A stretch of 64,000 nt of DNA from Limnomonas spitsbergensis (Eukaryota; Chlorophyta; Chlorophyceae; Chlamydomonadales). The position numbers and the translations under genes were made by a program. The notes beneath the pieces are model-generated. The model ran no database searches, was not told the DNA's origin, and saw only the letters and a program-made list of their open reading frames with translations. Shown in pieces: positions 33,401-46,300 of the stretch (position 1 is its first letter; each line of letters opens with the position of its first letter). The stretch lies in NCBI GenBank assembly GCA_037349105.1, contig JAYJMM010000004.1, positions 1,453,001 through 1,517,000 on the forward strand, written 5' to 3'.

Positions 33401-36400
33401 GCAGGTTCGACAACCAAGGCCGACCATACTATAACAAATCAGATCAGCACTAGCCCTCTCCCACCTGTACCGCTCTCTTATCTTCTCGGCGTCCTTTTCC
33501 TCTGGCCCCGCCCCCTCCTGGTCTTCTTCATCATCCGAGCCCAGATAAGCCTGAAAGTCTGCTTCCTTGATTTGCGCCTCTGTCAGCCTGCGCACGCAGC
33601 AACATGGCGGTCAAACAGGTACAGACAGAGACACGCCACACACTCATACATAAAGAATATGATGCCCAGTTGCTCTCACACATCACTCATAATGCCCATT
33701 CACCCTCTCACATCAGTAACATCACTCATAATGCCCAGTCACTCTCTCACACCATAAAAGATCCCCAGTCACCCTCTCACATCACACATGATCCCCATTC
33801 ACCCTCTAACATCAATCATGATACCCATTCACCCTCTTACATCAAACATGATACCCATTCACCCTCTAACATCAATCATGATACCCATTCACCCTCTTAC
33901 ATCAATCATGATACCCATTCACCCTCTAACATCAATCATGATACCCATTCACCCTCTAACATCAATCATGATACCCATTCACCCTCTAACATCAATCATG
34001 ATACCCATTCACCCTCTAACATCAAACATGATACCCATTCACCCTCTAACATCAATCATGATACCCATTCACCCTCTAACATCAATCATGATACCCATTC
34101 ACCCTCTAACATCAATCATGATACCCATTCAACCTCTTACATCACACATGATACCCATTCACCCTCTAAAATCACACATGATACCCAGTTACTCTCTCAC
34201 ACAACACATGATATGCCCAGTAGTTCACGAACAGTACCCTCCCACATATCAACATATGTGTCCCACCCCTGGACCCCTCTTGCTCCTCACTTCTTGTGCA
34301 AGACCCTCTTCCTGCTATCATCATCTGCATCCCACGACAGCTTGGGCTCCGTGTGCTGAAGGGAGAGGTTGAACACTGTCGGTGGCTCGTACTCGCTGGG
34401 GACCGAAGTGGCCGTGTCTCGCACCTGAATCATGAGGGGACAAGGGGGAGAGATGAGACACCGCCCATGTGCTAGTTAGGGTGGCTGGCTGGGGATGCGG
34501 GGGTGGGTTAATTCTACGCCCGCCAGCAGTATGAAGGTGAGGGCTGTATAAAGGTGACACCTGTATGGAGGTGAGAGGTCATGACCAACACGGAGGTCCC
34601 GTTGCAATGCCTTGACAAAGTATCACTGTATAAACCCTGTAGATCGTCGCCGGCCATCCGCGCCTGCACTCCCACCTGCCTCCCCTTGAAGCTCTGCTCG
34701 TCTGGGATGAAGCGTAGGTCGAATTTGCAGGCAGAGCGCTCAAACTCAAGCCCGTCACACTCTGTGTACACCAGAGCTGCGGTAGCGACAGTGTCACACT
34801 CGGCAACAGCGTAGTGGTACCTGGACGTGACATGGAGAAGCAAATCAGGACATGGGTACACAGGGGCATTCCATGCCAGCAGAGAGCAATCTGCGCATGG
34901 TCATTTATCCGGTATGGGCTTCTATGCACATCTTCAAAACAAATGGCAGACCGCCTCGCATAGTTTGCTGGAATGCTCCATAACTGCACGATCCTGTAGA
35001 ACATTTCAGCAGGACCAGTGTAGAATATCAGGAGCAGGCAATACATTACCTCAGCTTGGACTTCTCGTACATGGCCAGCCTCTTCTTATCCACCTCGTTG
35101 GTCTCCTCGTCTTCATCCTCATCAGCGTCTTCATCCTCCCTGGATTGCTGCTTCAGCGGAGCCGTGCTGTTGGCTTCAGCGCCTTTGAAGATTTGCTATG
35201 GTAAAAGGAGGTGGGAGTGTTGTGGGCAGGTTCTTATAGCAAATAGCCTGGCCATGGAAATGCAGCGCTGGAAGCCATGCATCCCTTCAGTCCATAACCC
35301 CACATTGCTGTGAGGGCTAGGTCATCCTGAGTCCTCAAGCATAATCGGCTTTTTGCATTGGCCTGTGGCCTAGTATAAAAATCCCACCTTTGGTCCCATG
35401 GCCGCCTCCTCCGCCATTCGCTCCAAGCCGTAGTCACTAGGGTACACGGTCACTCGCGTCACCTCGCCTCCTTTCGGGGCAAAAGACCTGCATAGGGATA
35501 AAAAGACAGCTTAGGAAGTTGACCGCCGTGAGCCACCGCACGACATCCAGAGATCCGATGGCCACATTATGGATCAGCGCTTGTTTCAAGTGCCAGTCCA
35601 ATGGGGTGCGTAAATTTCAATGCTGATGTGTGGCGTTCAGTGCTCCAAGCCACCCCTTGAAGTATGAAGGTAAAGCCAGCGGCCACACTCACCTCAGCAC
35701 GGCCAGGATATCGACGGCCTTGACGTGGTCCCAGTCTAGGTCCACAATCGCAATCCTGTGGCATGACATCCACACTGTCAATAACAATGCGAGGCCTCCT
35801 CCTCATCATGCACACCCACACCCATTAAGCCATGCATCCACATGCATCAAGCCATGCGAACACATCCATCTCACCCGCACACTTGACGCACTCAGCAAGC
35901 ACACTCCCGCATGGCACCCATGCCCTAATCCTCATCCCCAGCTCACCTGCGCGACTCGTCCGTGAGAGGGATGTCCTCTTCAGGGTTGGCAGCCATGGCT
36001 CCAACACCCCACTCAGCCGCTGCCGCCGCCGCTGCAGCAGACCCGTCATCCAGGCCGGCCTCACCCAGGCCCTCAGCATCATCCACACTGTCCTCGTCAT
36101 CATCGCTGGAGGTCTCGTCTGCAGTGGCGGCCGGAAGTCGGGATCAGGCAAAACGTTCACAGACGCAGGGGTGGACCCAGTTGCAGGCAGCTGTACATCA
36201 GGCCTGAGTCCGCCTAAGCAGCGCGGTCATGGGCCAGGCTATGATTCCAATTCTTGGAAAGGGGCTCTTAGCACTCACCAATCATGCCTCGGGCCCGAAG
36301 AAACCTTTGCCGTGCAACAGCATCCTCGTCCTCCTCAGCTGGACTATCCTCCTCCTCCTGCTCCTCCTCCTGCTCCTCCTCCTCCTCTTTCTTTTCCTCC

Positions 36401-37162
36401 TGCTCATCCCCTACTTGCTTGTCCTTAAGTTCGATGACCGGGTCCAGCTGCTGTGTCTTTTTGTCCTTAGCGTCAGCCATTCTTTGTGCCTTTGTGGCAG
36501 TAGGCTTCTTTGCAGGAGCACCTGCCCCAGCAGCATCACCTTCCAAGCTCTTGCCATCACCCTCAGCATCTGCTTTCCATTTTTCCTGTCGTCCACCATA
36601 CGCACAGTCAGCAAACATGGCGTCTGGAGAGAGCTGCATGCCAGGCTGCCTACCTCGTCCTTCAAGTGGTAGTATCGCTTCATGTCCTCGCTTCGCTTGC
36701 TCTCTTTCACCTGTAAGAAATGAGAGCGAGATACTCTCCTGCTCTTCACAAGAACGGGCATGCAGACAACCATGCTAGTCCAAGTACCTTGCGACCTCTC
36801 TTATCGACTGCAGACTTTGTCTCAAAGTCCGGGTCGGAGAACATGCCTGCCAATAGGACAGGGTTGGGTCAGGGCATATCGGATTGAGCAGGTGCAAGTG
36901 CAGGGGCTGTCCACCCATGCAACTGATGACGCCCGGCTGCTTGCCATTGGGGCCATCATGCACATGGCCGCGTTACATGCCAGCCGTTAGGTACCACCCT
37001 GTTGCATGAGCAAGCTGAAATGAGCTCACCAGAAAACCTTTTATCAATCTCCACGGTGCTCTTTGTCTTTGGAAATCTTGAGAACCGCGGGTCCTTGTGC
37101 ATAGCTGAAAATCGGGGATCTTGTACGACCCCTCCATCCCCTTGTCCATCACGCTTCCCCAT
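30418..37162 (-). CDS. ESF1: ESF1-like nucleolar pre-rRNA processing factor
   Basis: ESF1 acts in the nucleolus in 18S rRNA maturation. Nineteen exons join in phase to 888 residues: 37162-37030, 36846-36788, 36710-36654, 36585-36279, 36118-35947, 35755-35693, 35487-35388, 35195-35050, 34820-34676, 34424-34291, 33587-33465, 33259-33069, 32765-32536, 32330-32292, 32130-31904, 31446-31326, 31114-30924, 30782-30649, 30512-30418. Family motifs in order: [17 protein letters not shown] at the N-terminus, [39 protein letters not shown], the [20 protein letters not shown] block, KLSWDADD, the C-terminal LELLLMDD, and the NUC153 motif [20 protein letters not shown]. Long acidic Glu/Asp and Lys-rich stretches are typical of the family. 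One intron has a GC donor (30923). Intron 10 holds a 30-bp array, and intron 12 a duplicated acceptor. Confidence 0.93.
32744..32860. repeat. 58-bp tandem duplication of an ESF1 splice acceptor
   Basis: TTCTCGCCCAAGTGCT plus about 40 following bases occurs at 32744 and again at 32802. On the minus strand each copy reads as a TG-rich acceptor plus the first 22 or so bases of exon 13. The upstream copy would run into a stop if used, so exon 13 is taken to start at 32765. Confidence 0.8.
33678..34210. repeat. Tandem array, 30-bp unit, about 17 copies
   Basis: The unit is ATCAATCATGATACCCATTC plus ACCCTCTAAC. The central copies are nearly perfect and the edge copies diverged. It lies in ESF1 intron 10 (33588-34290). 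Because 30 is a multiple of 3, long repetitive frames are open on the plus strand; they are not genes. Confidence 0.95.
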
Positions 37163-37372
37163 ATTTCTCAATATTCGCAAGGTAATCGCAAGCACTTACA
37201 TCGAGGTGCAACATAATTTTAGTCGGCGTGCGGCCAAAGGCACCGAAACCAAAACCTCGTCACCGCCTCGGTTTTTTCTTGATAAGCTACCCTATCGAGT
37301 TGTACTGGCCTTTTGGAACTAGAACGAAGCAGTCGACCGGACTTCGGCGATTGTTGCCGCCACTATAAAGCG
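37163..37372. promoter_or_regulatory. Short bidirectional intergenic region (ESF1 / TIC110)
   Basis: Only 210 bp separate the start codons of two divergent genes. Both must initiate transcription within it or inside each other's 5' UTR. A CTATAAAG word lies at 37362-37369, on the TIC110 side but too close to the ATG to be sure it is a TATA box. Confidence 0.5.
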
Positions 37373-40300
37373 ATGAACATGCAACAGCAGATAGGGGCTG
37401 GCAAGGGCGTATCTGCTCAGCCACGCTTGCCTTCAAGGTCATTTTGCATCCGCAATTATGCCAGGCGGACTCTGCAGTCGACGGTATTTGCGGCTGCCCC
37501 CGTCGATGCTCCCTCCGCTTCAATGGTATAGTATTAGGTGTTTGATGGCAGACCAGGCAACATGATTGCGATCAATATTCATGGTCTGGGCCTCCATGCT
37601 TGGTAATTGCAGCCCGTGGAACCGGTAGCAACGGAGGATAACAGCGACAAGGCCTTTCCATATCCTCTGCCCATGGAGCCTACACAACAATCGCTGTCCA
37701 ACATTCCGCTGGCCTTGTTCTATCCATCGCTGTTGGCCTTCGTCGGTGCCTCCGCATTCTTTGGATCGTTGGTCGGGCGTGCGATGCCAGGTAGGATCAG
37801 GTTGTGTGCATGTGGAAACGCTGCCACGATCTCGTAGGCGATGACTTTGGCTGTCATTGCTCCCATCGCAGTCGAGCCGGAGACTAGGGAGGTGGCGTCA
37901 TACGGAACGGCAGCTCTCCTGGGTGCGGGCGCCGTCTACGCCGGCATCCAGGCTAAGAAGAAGCGTGCATCCGCCTCCGTTGTCGAACTTTACAACACCA
38001 TTGTTGAGTTGCCTGACCCAAGTTCCCTGACTAATGCCGACGTGGAGGCCGTGGGCTCCAAGTATGGCATCAGCATGCAAAAGGATGAGATGGAGGGCCT
38101 ACTTAAAATTTATGGGCAGTTCCTGGAGAACGTGATCCCCAGCGGCGAGACGCAGCTCAGGTGCAGACCGTCTCCATGAACCATGCAGGATCATCCTCAT
38201 CACCTCTGCCCATGTCCAGGACGAAACCCCATGCATGGCCCCGGAATCTTTCCTACCTGTAATTGCTGGAGGCCTGAGTTTGCGTCATGCATGCAGCATG
38301 GCTGCCAGGTGCTATCGGTGCCAGCCAGGGCATTGTGTTGCGCCTTAATTTGTCTTGGCCCTGAAATTGTGATGTAGTGCCCCACGGATGTGCGCATGGG
38401 GTAGGAAGGATTGTCCTGCAGCCTGACATGACCGCTTCTCCTCAATCACCCCTAATCACCATCAGGGGCGATGAGGCTGAGCGTGTTAAAGCTCTGAAGG
38501 AGGCACTCGGCCTCTCTGACGAGGATGCAGCCCCCGCACACATTGATGTTGCTCGACGGCTGTACCGTCAAGGCTTCCAAACCAAGGACAGGCAGCAGCA
38601 ATTCGAACAACGAAAGGTGATTTAGGGAGTTTGGTTTGATCGGTGATGTTCACCATTGCAGGTTGAGATCCTAAACCCTGATAGCTGCTGTCAGGACCAG
38701 CAGTCATGCGGGCATGCCCTTCCTTTCGTCCACACGTATTTCCAACTGTCCTGCATGACCATGCAGCTAGAGGACCTGTATGACCATGCAGCTAGAGGAC
38801 CTGTATGACCATGCAGCTAGAGGACCTGTATGACCATGCAGCTAGAGGACCTGTATGACCATGCAGCCAGAGGACCTGTATGACTATGCAGCTAGAGGAC
38901 CTGTATGACCATGCAGCTAGAGGACCTGTATGACCATGCAGCTGAAAGACCTGTATGACCGTGCAGCTGAAGGACCTGTATGACCATGCAGCTGAAGGAC
39001 CTGTATGACCATGCAGCTAGAGGACCTGTATGACCATGCAGCTGGAGGACCTGTATGACCATGCAGCTAGTGGACCTGTGTGACCATGCAGCTAGAGGAC
39101 CTGTATGACCATGCAGCTAGAGGACCTGCGGGGAAGTAACTTCATGGGCTCTTGGGGCTTTTCTCCTGCTGTGCAGTCTACTCTCAGTCAAATAGCACTG
39201 CCATCAACCTGTGACAGCATAAGCAATGCCCTCCAGCATGGTGGCCAAACATTTGAATTCAAACTTAAAACCAGGCCAAAATTAACAAGCTGCTGGTACC
39301 AAATGACATAGTTGGGCATTGCCTCCCTCGCTCCCTCACTCCCTCCCCTCAGGCCTTCCAGCGCCTGGTGTACGTGTCCCAGCTCATTTACGGGGACCAA
39401 AAGGCCGCTTTCCTGCTGCCCTGGCGTCAGCACTTTGCGCTCACGGAGGCGCAGCTGTTTGTCGCCAGACGTGATAATGCGAAGGCCATTTTCCGGGCGC
39501 AGTTTGAGCTGCAGGGCGGGGACCTCATTGCTGACCGCCACTTCCTGCGCGAGCTGCGCGACAGGCAGCTGGCCGTGAAGATGATGGATGAGAGTGCGGC
39601 TGAGGTCATCAAGGACTACACACGCAAGCATGCAGAGGCCCGCCTCGTGCGCGCTCTAGAGGCCATCAAGGCTACTGGTGGGAGGGGGCCTGACGGATGA
39701 GCTTTTACCCGTATAATTGGCAACCCCTGAAGAGGCTCTGTACTGCCTTGGATAACCCGAGGGCTGTGGGTATACAATAGGATTGGGATTGCGGCAACGT
39801 CTGATGGAGCTTGTCTTTTGCAGCAGTGGATTAGGAGCTGGGAGAGGTTTTCTCACCCTGCGGCCTCCCCCCCGTCCCCTCCCCCCTCCTTTAGGCAAGA
39901 ACAAGGACTTGTCCGTTCTGGTCAGCGAGGTGGAGTATGTGTTGGACTACAGCCGCAAGCTGTCCAAGTTCGCTGACGAGGAGGACCTGATGCCAGGCCT
40001 GGGGCATGTGTCTATAACCGGAGGAGTGCTGGAGCAAGAGGGCAAGGCCCGCGAGGTGAGGCCACTCTGCTTAACTCATAGGGCTGCTTCGTGTTTTGAA
40101 CCTGTACCTTGAAGCTAGGGAAGGGTGGAGGCTGCATGGCAGGAGACACCAGCAGCAAGCCTGGGGGAGAAGGGCCCTCTTGGGGCTTTTATGTCCCGAC
40201 CCTGACATCTGTCCTGGGGACCTCACCCTGATCCTCCGTGGCCTGACTTTCTCATGTGCAGCTGAAGGATCTGTACAAGGTGTACCTCGAGGCGCAGATG

Positions 40301-43300
40301 GAGCGCTTCGGGGAGTTCACGGCGGATCTGGACCAGGACGCCAAGGACTTGCAGTCCATCCTGAAGCTGGGGAACAGGGATGCTCAGGTGGGGGGCTGCA
40401 CTGGGGGCTGCGGTCTGGGCCAAGGCGTGAGACTGTCAGCGGCAAGCAGGAGAATGGGTCGGGGAAGCTCTGCCGTTCATGGTGTAAAAGCCTTGCTGTC
40501 AGGTGTGTTATAGACAATGCTGTGATGGTGCTGTTGATGTTGTAAACGCCTTGCTGTAAACGCCTTGCTGTCAGGTGTGGAGTAGGCACTTCAGCTGTGC
40601 CTCTTAAGGCAATTTGGCTAAGTCCCTGATAGTGCTGTCGTCCCATAACCTCTCTGACGTGAGTGTCCTCGTTGTTGTGTGGGGTCGCTTCCCCGGCAGG
40701 TGATGCGCGATGAGGTGGCTGCCAAGCTGTACAAGCGATTGCTCAGGGTGGAGGTGGTGAGCCGTCGGATAGACGAGGCGGCCTCGCCAGCAACGGTGCT
40801 GCAGGAACTCTGTGAGAAGGTGTGTGCAGAGTGGGAAGGTTTGCAGGGTGGGAATTCCTTTGTCAGCTGAAGAATGGGAGGGTTTGCAGGGCGGGAATTT
40901 CTTCCTCAGCTGAAAAGAGGGAAGGTTTGCAGGGCGGGAATTTCTTCCTCAGCTGAAAAGAGGGAAGGTTTGCAGGGCGGGAATTCCGTTGTCAGCTGAA
41001 GAGAGGGAAGGTTTGCTTCCAGGAAATTCCTTCCTCAACATAAGAGTGGGAGGGTTTGCTGAGCGGGAATTCCTTCCTCAGCTGAAAAGTGGAAAAGTTT
41101 CTCGAACGGGAAGTCCCTTGTCAGTCGAAGGGGGACCTGCCAGCTGCTGATTGAAGTGTGGATTTCTGATGGGAAGGTACATGGTGCTACTAGACCATGC
41201 TGCCCTGGCTGGCGTCAGGCTACAGCGAAACCCCAGTGGCATGCCCCCGTCCTCACTCCAGCTGCTCACATCTGCCCGCCCCCCGCTCTTTATTGAAGGT
41301 GCGGTTCGGCCCTGAGGCGGCCCTTGAGCTGCACAAGTCTTTGTACCGCAGCAAGATGGCGTCCATGGTTGAGAAGGGGCGGCTTACGAATGAGGACCAG
41401 GCAGATCTGAAGAGGATCAGGCGCATCCTCTGCATCCCGGCTGACGTGGCCAAAAAGGTGCGGCGAGAGCGCTCGGGCTTGGTCACGTGTCGGGGTACAA
41501 GGACTGGTCGGGGGGAGGACTGGGTCAGGAAGCAAGGCTGTTATCAACGCTGGAATAGACATGTGTATGCCCCTACCCGTTCAATGCTGCGGCGGCGGCT
41601 CTCGTGCTCTCTCTGACTGCATTATTGAGGTTTTTATTGCTCACCGATGTAACAAACACTCTTAAATATGTAGGAAAGGTGCAGGAAATCATATTTGAGC
41701 CCGCATGTCCATCATGGCTGTGATGCATGAAGTGCAGTTAGGTCTGCCCCTCTCCTCTCCTCCTGTCTGGACACGCCATACTTCCCTGCTCAGCCTAAAC
41801 CTCAACCCTGAGGTCCAGCCCCACCTGTTGAGTACGACCCCTTGCCTGCAGGTCTCTAGAGAGACGAGTGGGAAGGTGCTGGACAGTGTGATCAGCGAGA
41901 TCTTCCTCGCGGGCGCGAAGCCGGTGCCGGACATTTTGCTGCAGCGAGTGGACAGGGTCATCTCAGACCTAGGCATAGACTCGGAGGTGGCCATGGACGT
42001 GCTGGGAGAGGTGAGGGTAGGAGGGAGGTGATGGGAGGGATGAGGATAGGAGGGAGGTGCTGGGAGGGGTGAGGGTAGGAGGGAGGTGCTGGGAGAGTGA
42101 GGGTAGGAGGGAGGTGCTGGGAGGGGTGAGGGCAGAAGGGAGGTGCTGGGAGAGGTGAGGGTAGGAGGGAGGTGATGGGAGAGGTGAGGGTAGGAGGGAG
42201 GTGAGGGTAGGAGGGAGGTGATGGGAGAGGTGAGGGTAGGAGGGAGGTGCAGGGAGAGGTGAGGGTAGGAGGGAGGTGCAGGGAGAGGTGTGGGTAGGAG
42301 GTAGGTGATGGGAGAGGTGACCCGTCCACCTGAGCTTCTCCTGTATCTGTTTCCCGTCCACCTGAGCTTCTCCTGTCTCTGTTTCCCGTCCACCTGAGCT
42401 TCTCCTGTATCAGTTTCCCGTCCACCTGAGCTTCTCCTGTATCTGTTTCCCGTCCACCTGAGCTTCTCCTGTATCTGTTTCCCGTCCACCTGAGCTTCTC
42501 CTGTATCTGTTTCCCGTCCACCTGAGCTTCTCCTGTATCTGTTTCCCGTCCACCTGAGCTTCTCCTGTATCTGTTTCCCGTCCACCTGAGCTTCTCCTGT
42601 ATCTGTTTCCCGTCCACCTGAGCTTCTCCTGTATCTGTTTCCCGTCCACCTGAGCTTCTCCTGTATCTGTTTCCCGTCCACCTGAGCTTCTCCTGTATCT
42701 GTTTCCCGTCCACCTGAGCTTCTCCTGTATCTGTTTCCCGTCCACCTGAGCTTCTCCTGTATCTGTTTCCCGTCCACCTGAGCTTCTCCTGTATCTGTTT
42801 CCCGTCCACCTGAGCTTCTCCTGTATCTGTTTCCCGTCCACCTGAGCTTCTCCTGTCTCTGTTTCCCGTCCACCTGAGCTTCTCCTGTATCTGTTTCCCG
42901 TCCACCTGAGCTTCTCCTGTATCTGTTTCCCGTCCACCTGAGCTTCTCCTGTCTCTGTTTCCCGTCCACCTGAGCTTCTCCTGTATCTGTTTCCCGTCCA
43001 CCTGAGCTTCTCCTGTATCTGTTTCCCGTCCACCTGAGCTTCTCCTGTCTCTGTTTCCCGTCTACCTGAGCTTCTCCTGTATCTGTTTCCCGTCCACCTG
43101 AGCTTCTCCTGTCTCTGTTTCCCGTCCACCTGAGCTTCTCCTGTATCTGTTTCCCGTCCCTAGGCGGCTCGCGATCGTATGAAGGCCTATGTGACTCAAG
43201 CGCTGAAAGACAAGGCTGACCGCCGGGACTCTGCTGCCCACCTGAAGAAGTTGGTGCAGTTCAACGCGCTGGTGGTGACGCCGCTGGTGGAGCGGCTGAG

Positions 43301-46300
43301 CGGGCGTGCGGCAGCCATGAAAGAGATGGGGGAGCTGCTAGCCAAGGCGGCGGAGGAGGCTAAGAAAGAGGGTGAGAGGTGACGGTAGTTTCTTGTTTGC
43401 AGGTGGATGAGGAAAACTTGGGAAGTTTTGGTGACCAGATGAGCAGAGCAGTTTTTTCTCAGCTAAATGTCAGTTACACTCCGGCCTCTAGCCAGTGGCC
43501 CCATTTGTGGCCAGCCATGCTGCATTGGCCTCTTGTTGTAGGCTGGTCCGGGTTTGGTCCCAAATCCCAATCAAGCCTTCGGTGGCCGTGGGGCAGCCTG
43601 CCGAAGGTGGACTGGTAGCCGGAAAAATGAAATACTGGAGCAGAGCTGTGAACAGCAGGATGGTGTCATTCAGTGATATCATAGCCGATTGGCGAACAAA
43701 AAAATACTGAGGGGGGGAAATATCATCTGGAGCCGAAAGAGTTTGAGGTATTGAGCTTGGATAATGATTTTCTGTTGATCAATGCTTCCCTGCCTACTGA
43801 AATGGTCCAGGCGGGCTTTGTTTAACCTCCTCGCCTGAGGCTTGTTCCTCACGAATGCCTGCTCTGCTTTTAAATCCAGGAGCTAATGAAGAGGAGATTG
43901 AAGCAAAGGTGGAGAAGGTCCGAGAGGATACTGTCAAGGAGGTTCAAAAAGCCATCCAGGTAAAGTTTGTGTGGACTCAGCAGTAATGGAGTGTGATGCA
44001 GTCTCGTGCATCATGAAGGGTTTAACAAGGAGAACACATTCTGAGGTGCAAATCCCAGCAGGGGTCTAACGTACAAGTTACCCACAAAGCGCATAAATAA
44101 TCGCATTACGGTAAGCGCATAAATAATCGCCTTCAGCGCATAAATTTTATCATTGAGCACAGCTTAACCATGTTCTGTGACCTGGCTTTGATGTTTGAAG
44201 GCTGCGGCTTGTTTCTGTTGGCTTGCATCCGCCAGGCTAACCGAGGCGAGTTTGGGGACGATGAGCGCAAGGGCCAGAAGGAAATCACGCTCAAGATAGA
44301 CGTGGACGTGAAAGTGCGCGCCGATGTGTACAAGAACTACCTTATGTACACCATGTCCGGTGCGCACTTTGAGTCGAGGCGGTGCTGCTTATGCTCATAT
44401 GCGGTTGGTCGCGAGTGCTCATGTCAAATGTTTGTTGTATCCGCTTGGTGTGTGATTGGTAAACATCTTGTTCAACCAGACATGATGGTCTGTTGCGACA
44501 CTTTGTCATGTCATGCCTGATCCAATTTGTGGGGAAAAGAGATCTAGATCGGCCAGATCTTCTTGAGGGGGGGCGGGGCGTGGGCGGGGCGGGTGTGGGG
44601 CGGGGCTGACCAAGCTTTACTCCAACCAGCTGGGAGGCCACCAGATCTCCTTGCATGCAATCTTTATGTGAGGGGTTGGAGGAGTCCTCCTCTCAGTTCC
44701 TGTTTGCAGCCTTGCTCACGACTGCCCTACCCGCCCCTCGCCCAGGTGACGTTGTCGAGCTGCCTGTTGGTGGCACCATCCGCAAGAAGAATAATAGCAG
44801 CAGCAGGCAAGCTGAGATGGCGCGCCTATCACAACTGGCAGACCTGCTGGGGATGGACCAGGCTGAGATCTCCGCGGCCCAGTCGGATCTGGCTGAGCAG
44901 GCATACAAGGCTCAGGTGGGTGGATGGGTGTGTGGAAGAGGTGTGACAGGGTGTGGAATCAGAGGTGTGTCCGGATGGATGGGGTGAGCTGCGCTGTCCA
45001 GTGGGAGTGGGGGTATCCGTACAATACGGGGGGGCAGGGGACCGCGTAGTTTGGGTCCCCTGACGTAGTTTGTTCACACCAGGGGGCGAGGCTCCTTCTT
45101 GGACGGGTCCCCTGCTCCCTAATGCCGGCAAGCCCCCCGATCCCCCCAAACTACGTCGACATTTAGACGACTTGGGGCTTCCTCTCTGGTTAAAACCCAT
45201 CTATTACAGCCAGATATGGCCCTGCCTGCCCTGCGGGGGGGGGGGGGGGGCGTTCCCTCTGCAATTGACCGAGGCCCCATGTTTGACGGTGGATTGCCCA
45301 GCGATGCCGAACGTGCATTCAAACATTTTTGGGCACCTAAGAACTCGGTATTAAACGTCGAGGTGGGGAGGTTGGAGCAGCTGGAAAAGGCAGTGAGCGC
45401 TGTCCGAGGTCGACTGGAAAACTACTAGGCAGATAGCAGTTCGGCAGGCGCAAGGTGGAATGGACGACAGACAGTGGCATGGCACCCCTAGCACACACAG
45501 CTTTTGCACTGCATATTGCCAGCTATGGCACCCACAGCTTCAGCACTGCATGCTGCCTGACATGGCACCCCTGGCACCCACAGCTTCAGCACTGCATGCT
45601 GCCTGACATGGCACCCCAAGCACACACATGTGCACTGCATGCTGCCTGACATGGCACCCCTGGCACCCACAGCATATGCACTGCATGCTGCCTGACATGG
45701 CACCCCTGGCACCCACAGCTTCAGCACTGCATGCTGCCTGACATGGCACCCCTGGCACCCACAGCTTCAGCACTGCATGCTGCCTGACATGGCACCCCTG
45801 GCACCCACAGCTTCAGCACTGCATGCTGCCTGACATGGCACCCCTGGCACCCACAGCATATGCACTGCATGCTGCCTGACATGGCACCCCAAGCACACAC
45901 AGCTTCAGCACTGCATGCTGCCTGACATGGCACCCCTGGCACCCACAGCTTCAGCACTGCATGCTGCCTGACATGGCACCCCTGGCACCCACAGCATATG
46001 CACTGCATGCTGCCTGCCATGGCCCCCCAAGCACACACATGTGCACTGCATGCTGCCTGACATGGCACCCCTGGCACCCACAGCTTCAGCACTGCATGCT
46101 GCCTGACATGGCACCCCTGGCACCCACAGCTTCAGCACTGCATGCTGCCTGCCATGGCACCCCTGGCACCCACAGCTTCAGCACTGCATGCTGCCTGACA
46201 TGGCACCCCTGGCACCCACAGCTTCAGCACTGCATGCTGCCTGACATGGCACCCCTGGCACCCACAGCTTCAGCACTGCATGCTGCCTGACATGGCACCC

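Noticed and set aside
33604..34372. Plus-strand frames of 194-251 codons ([10 protein letters not shown] repeats)
   Set aside because: This is a 30-bp tandem array inside an ESF1 intron, on the opposite strand to the gene.
42410..43129. Long minus-strand frames of 239-426 codons (DGKQIQEKLRW repeats)
   Set aside because: They are the complement of the 32-bp intronic array in TIC110; the period and composition explain the open frames.
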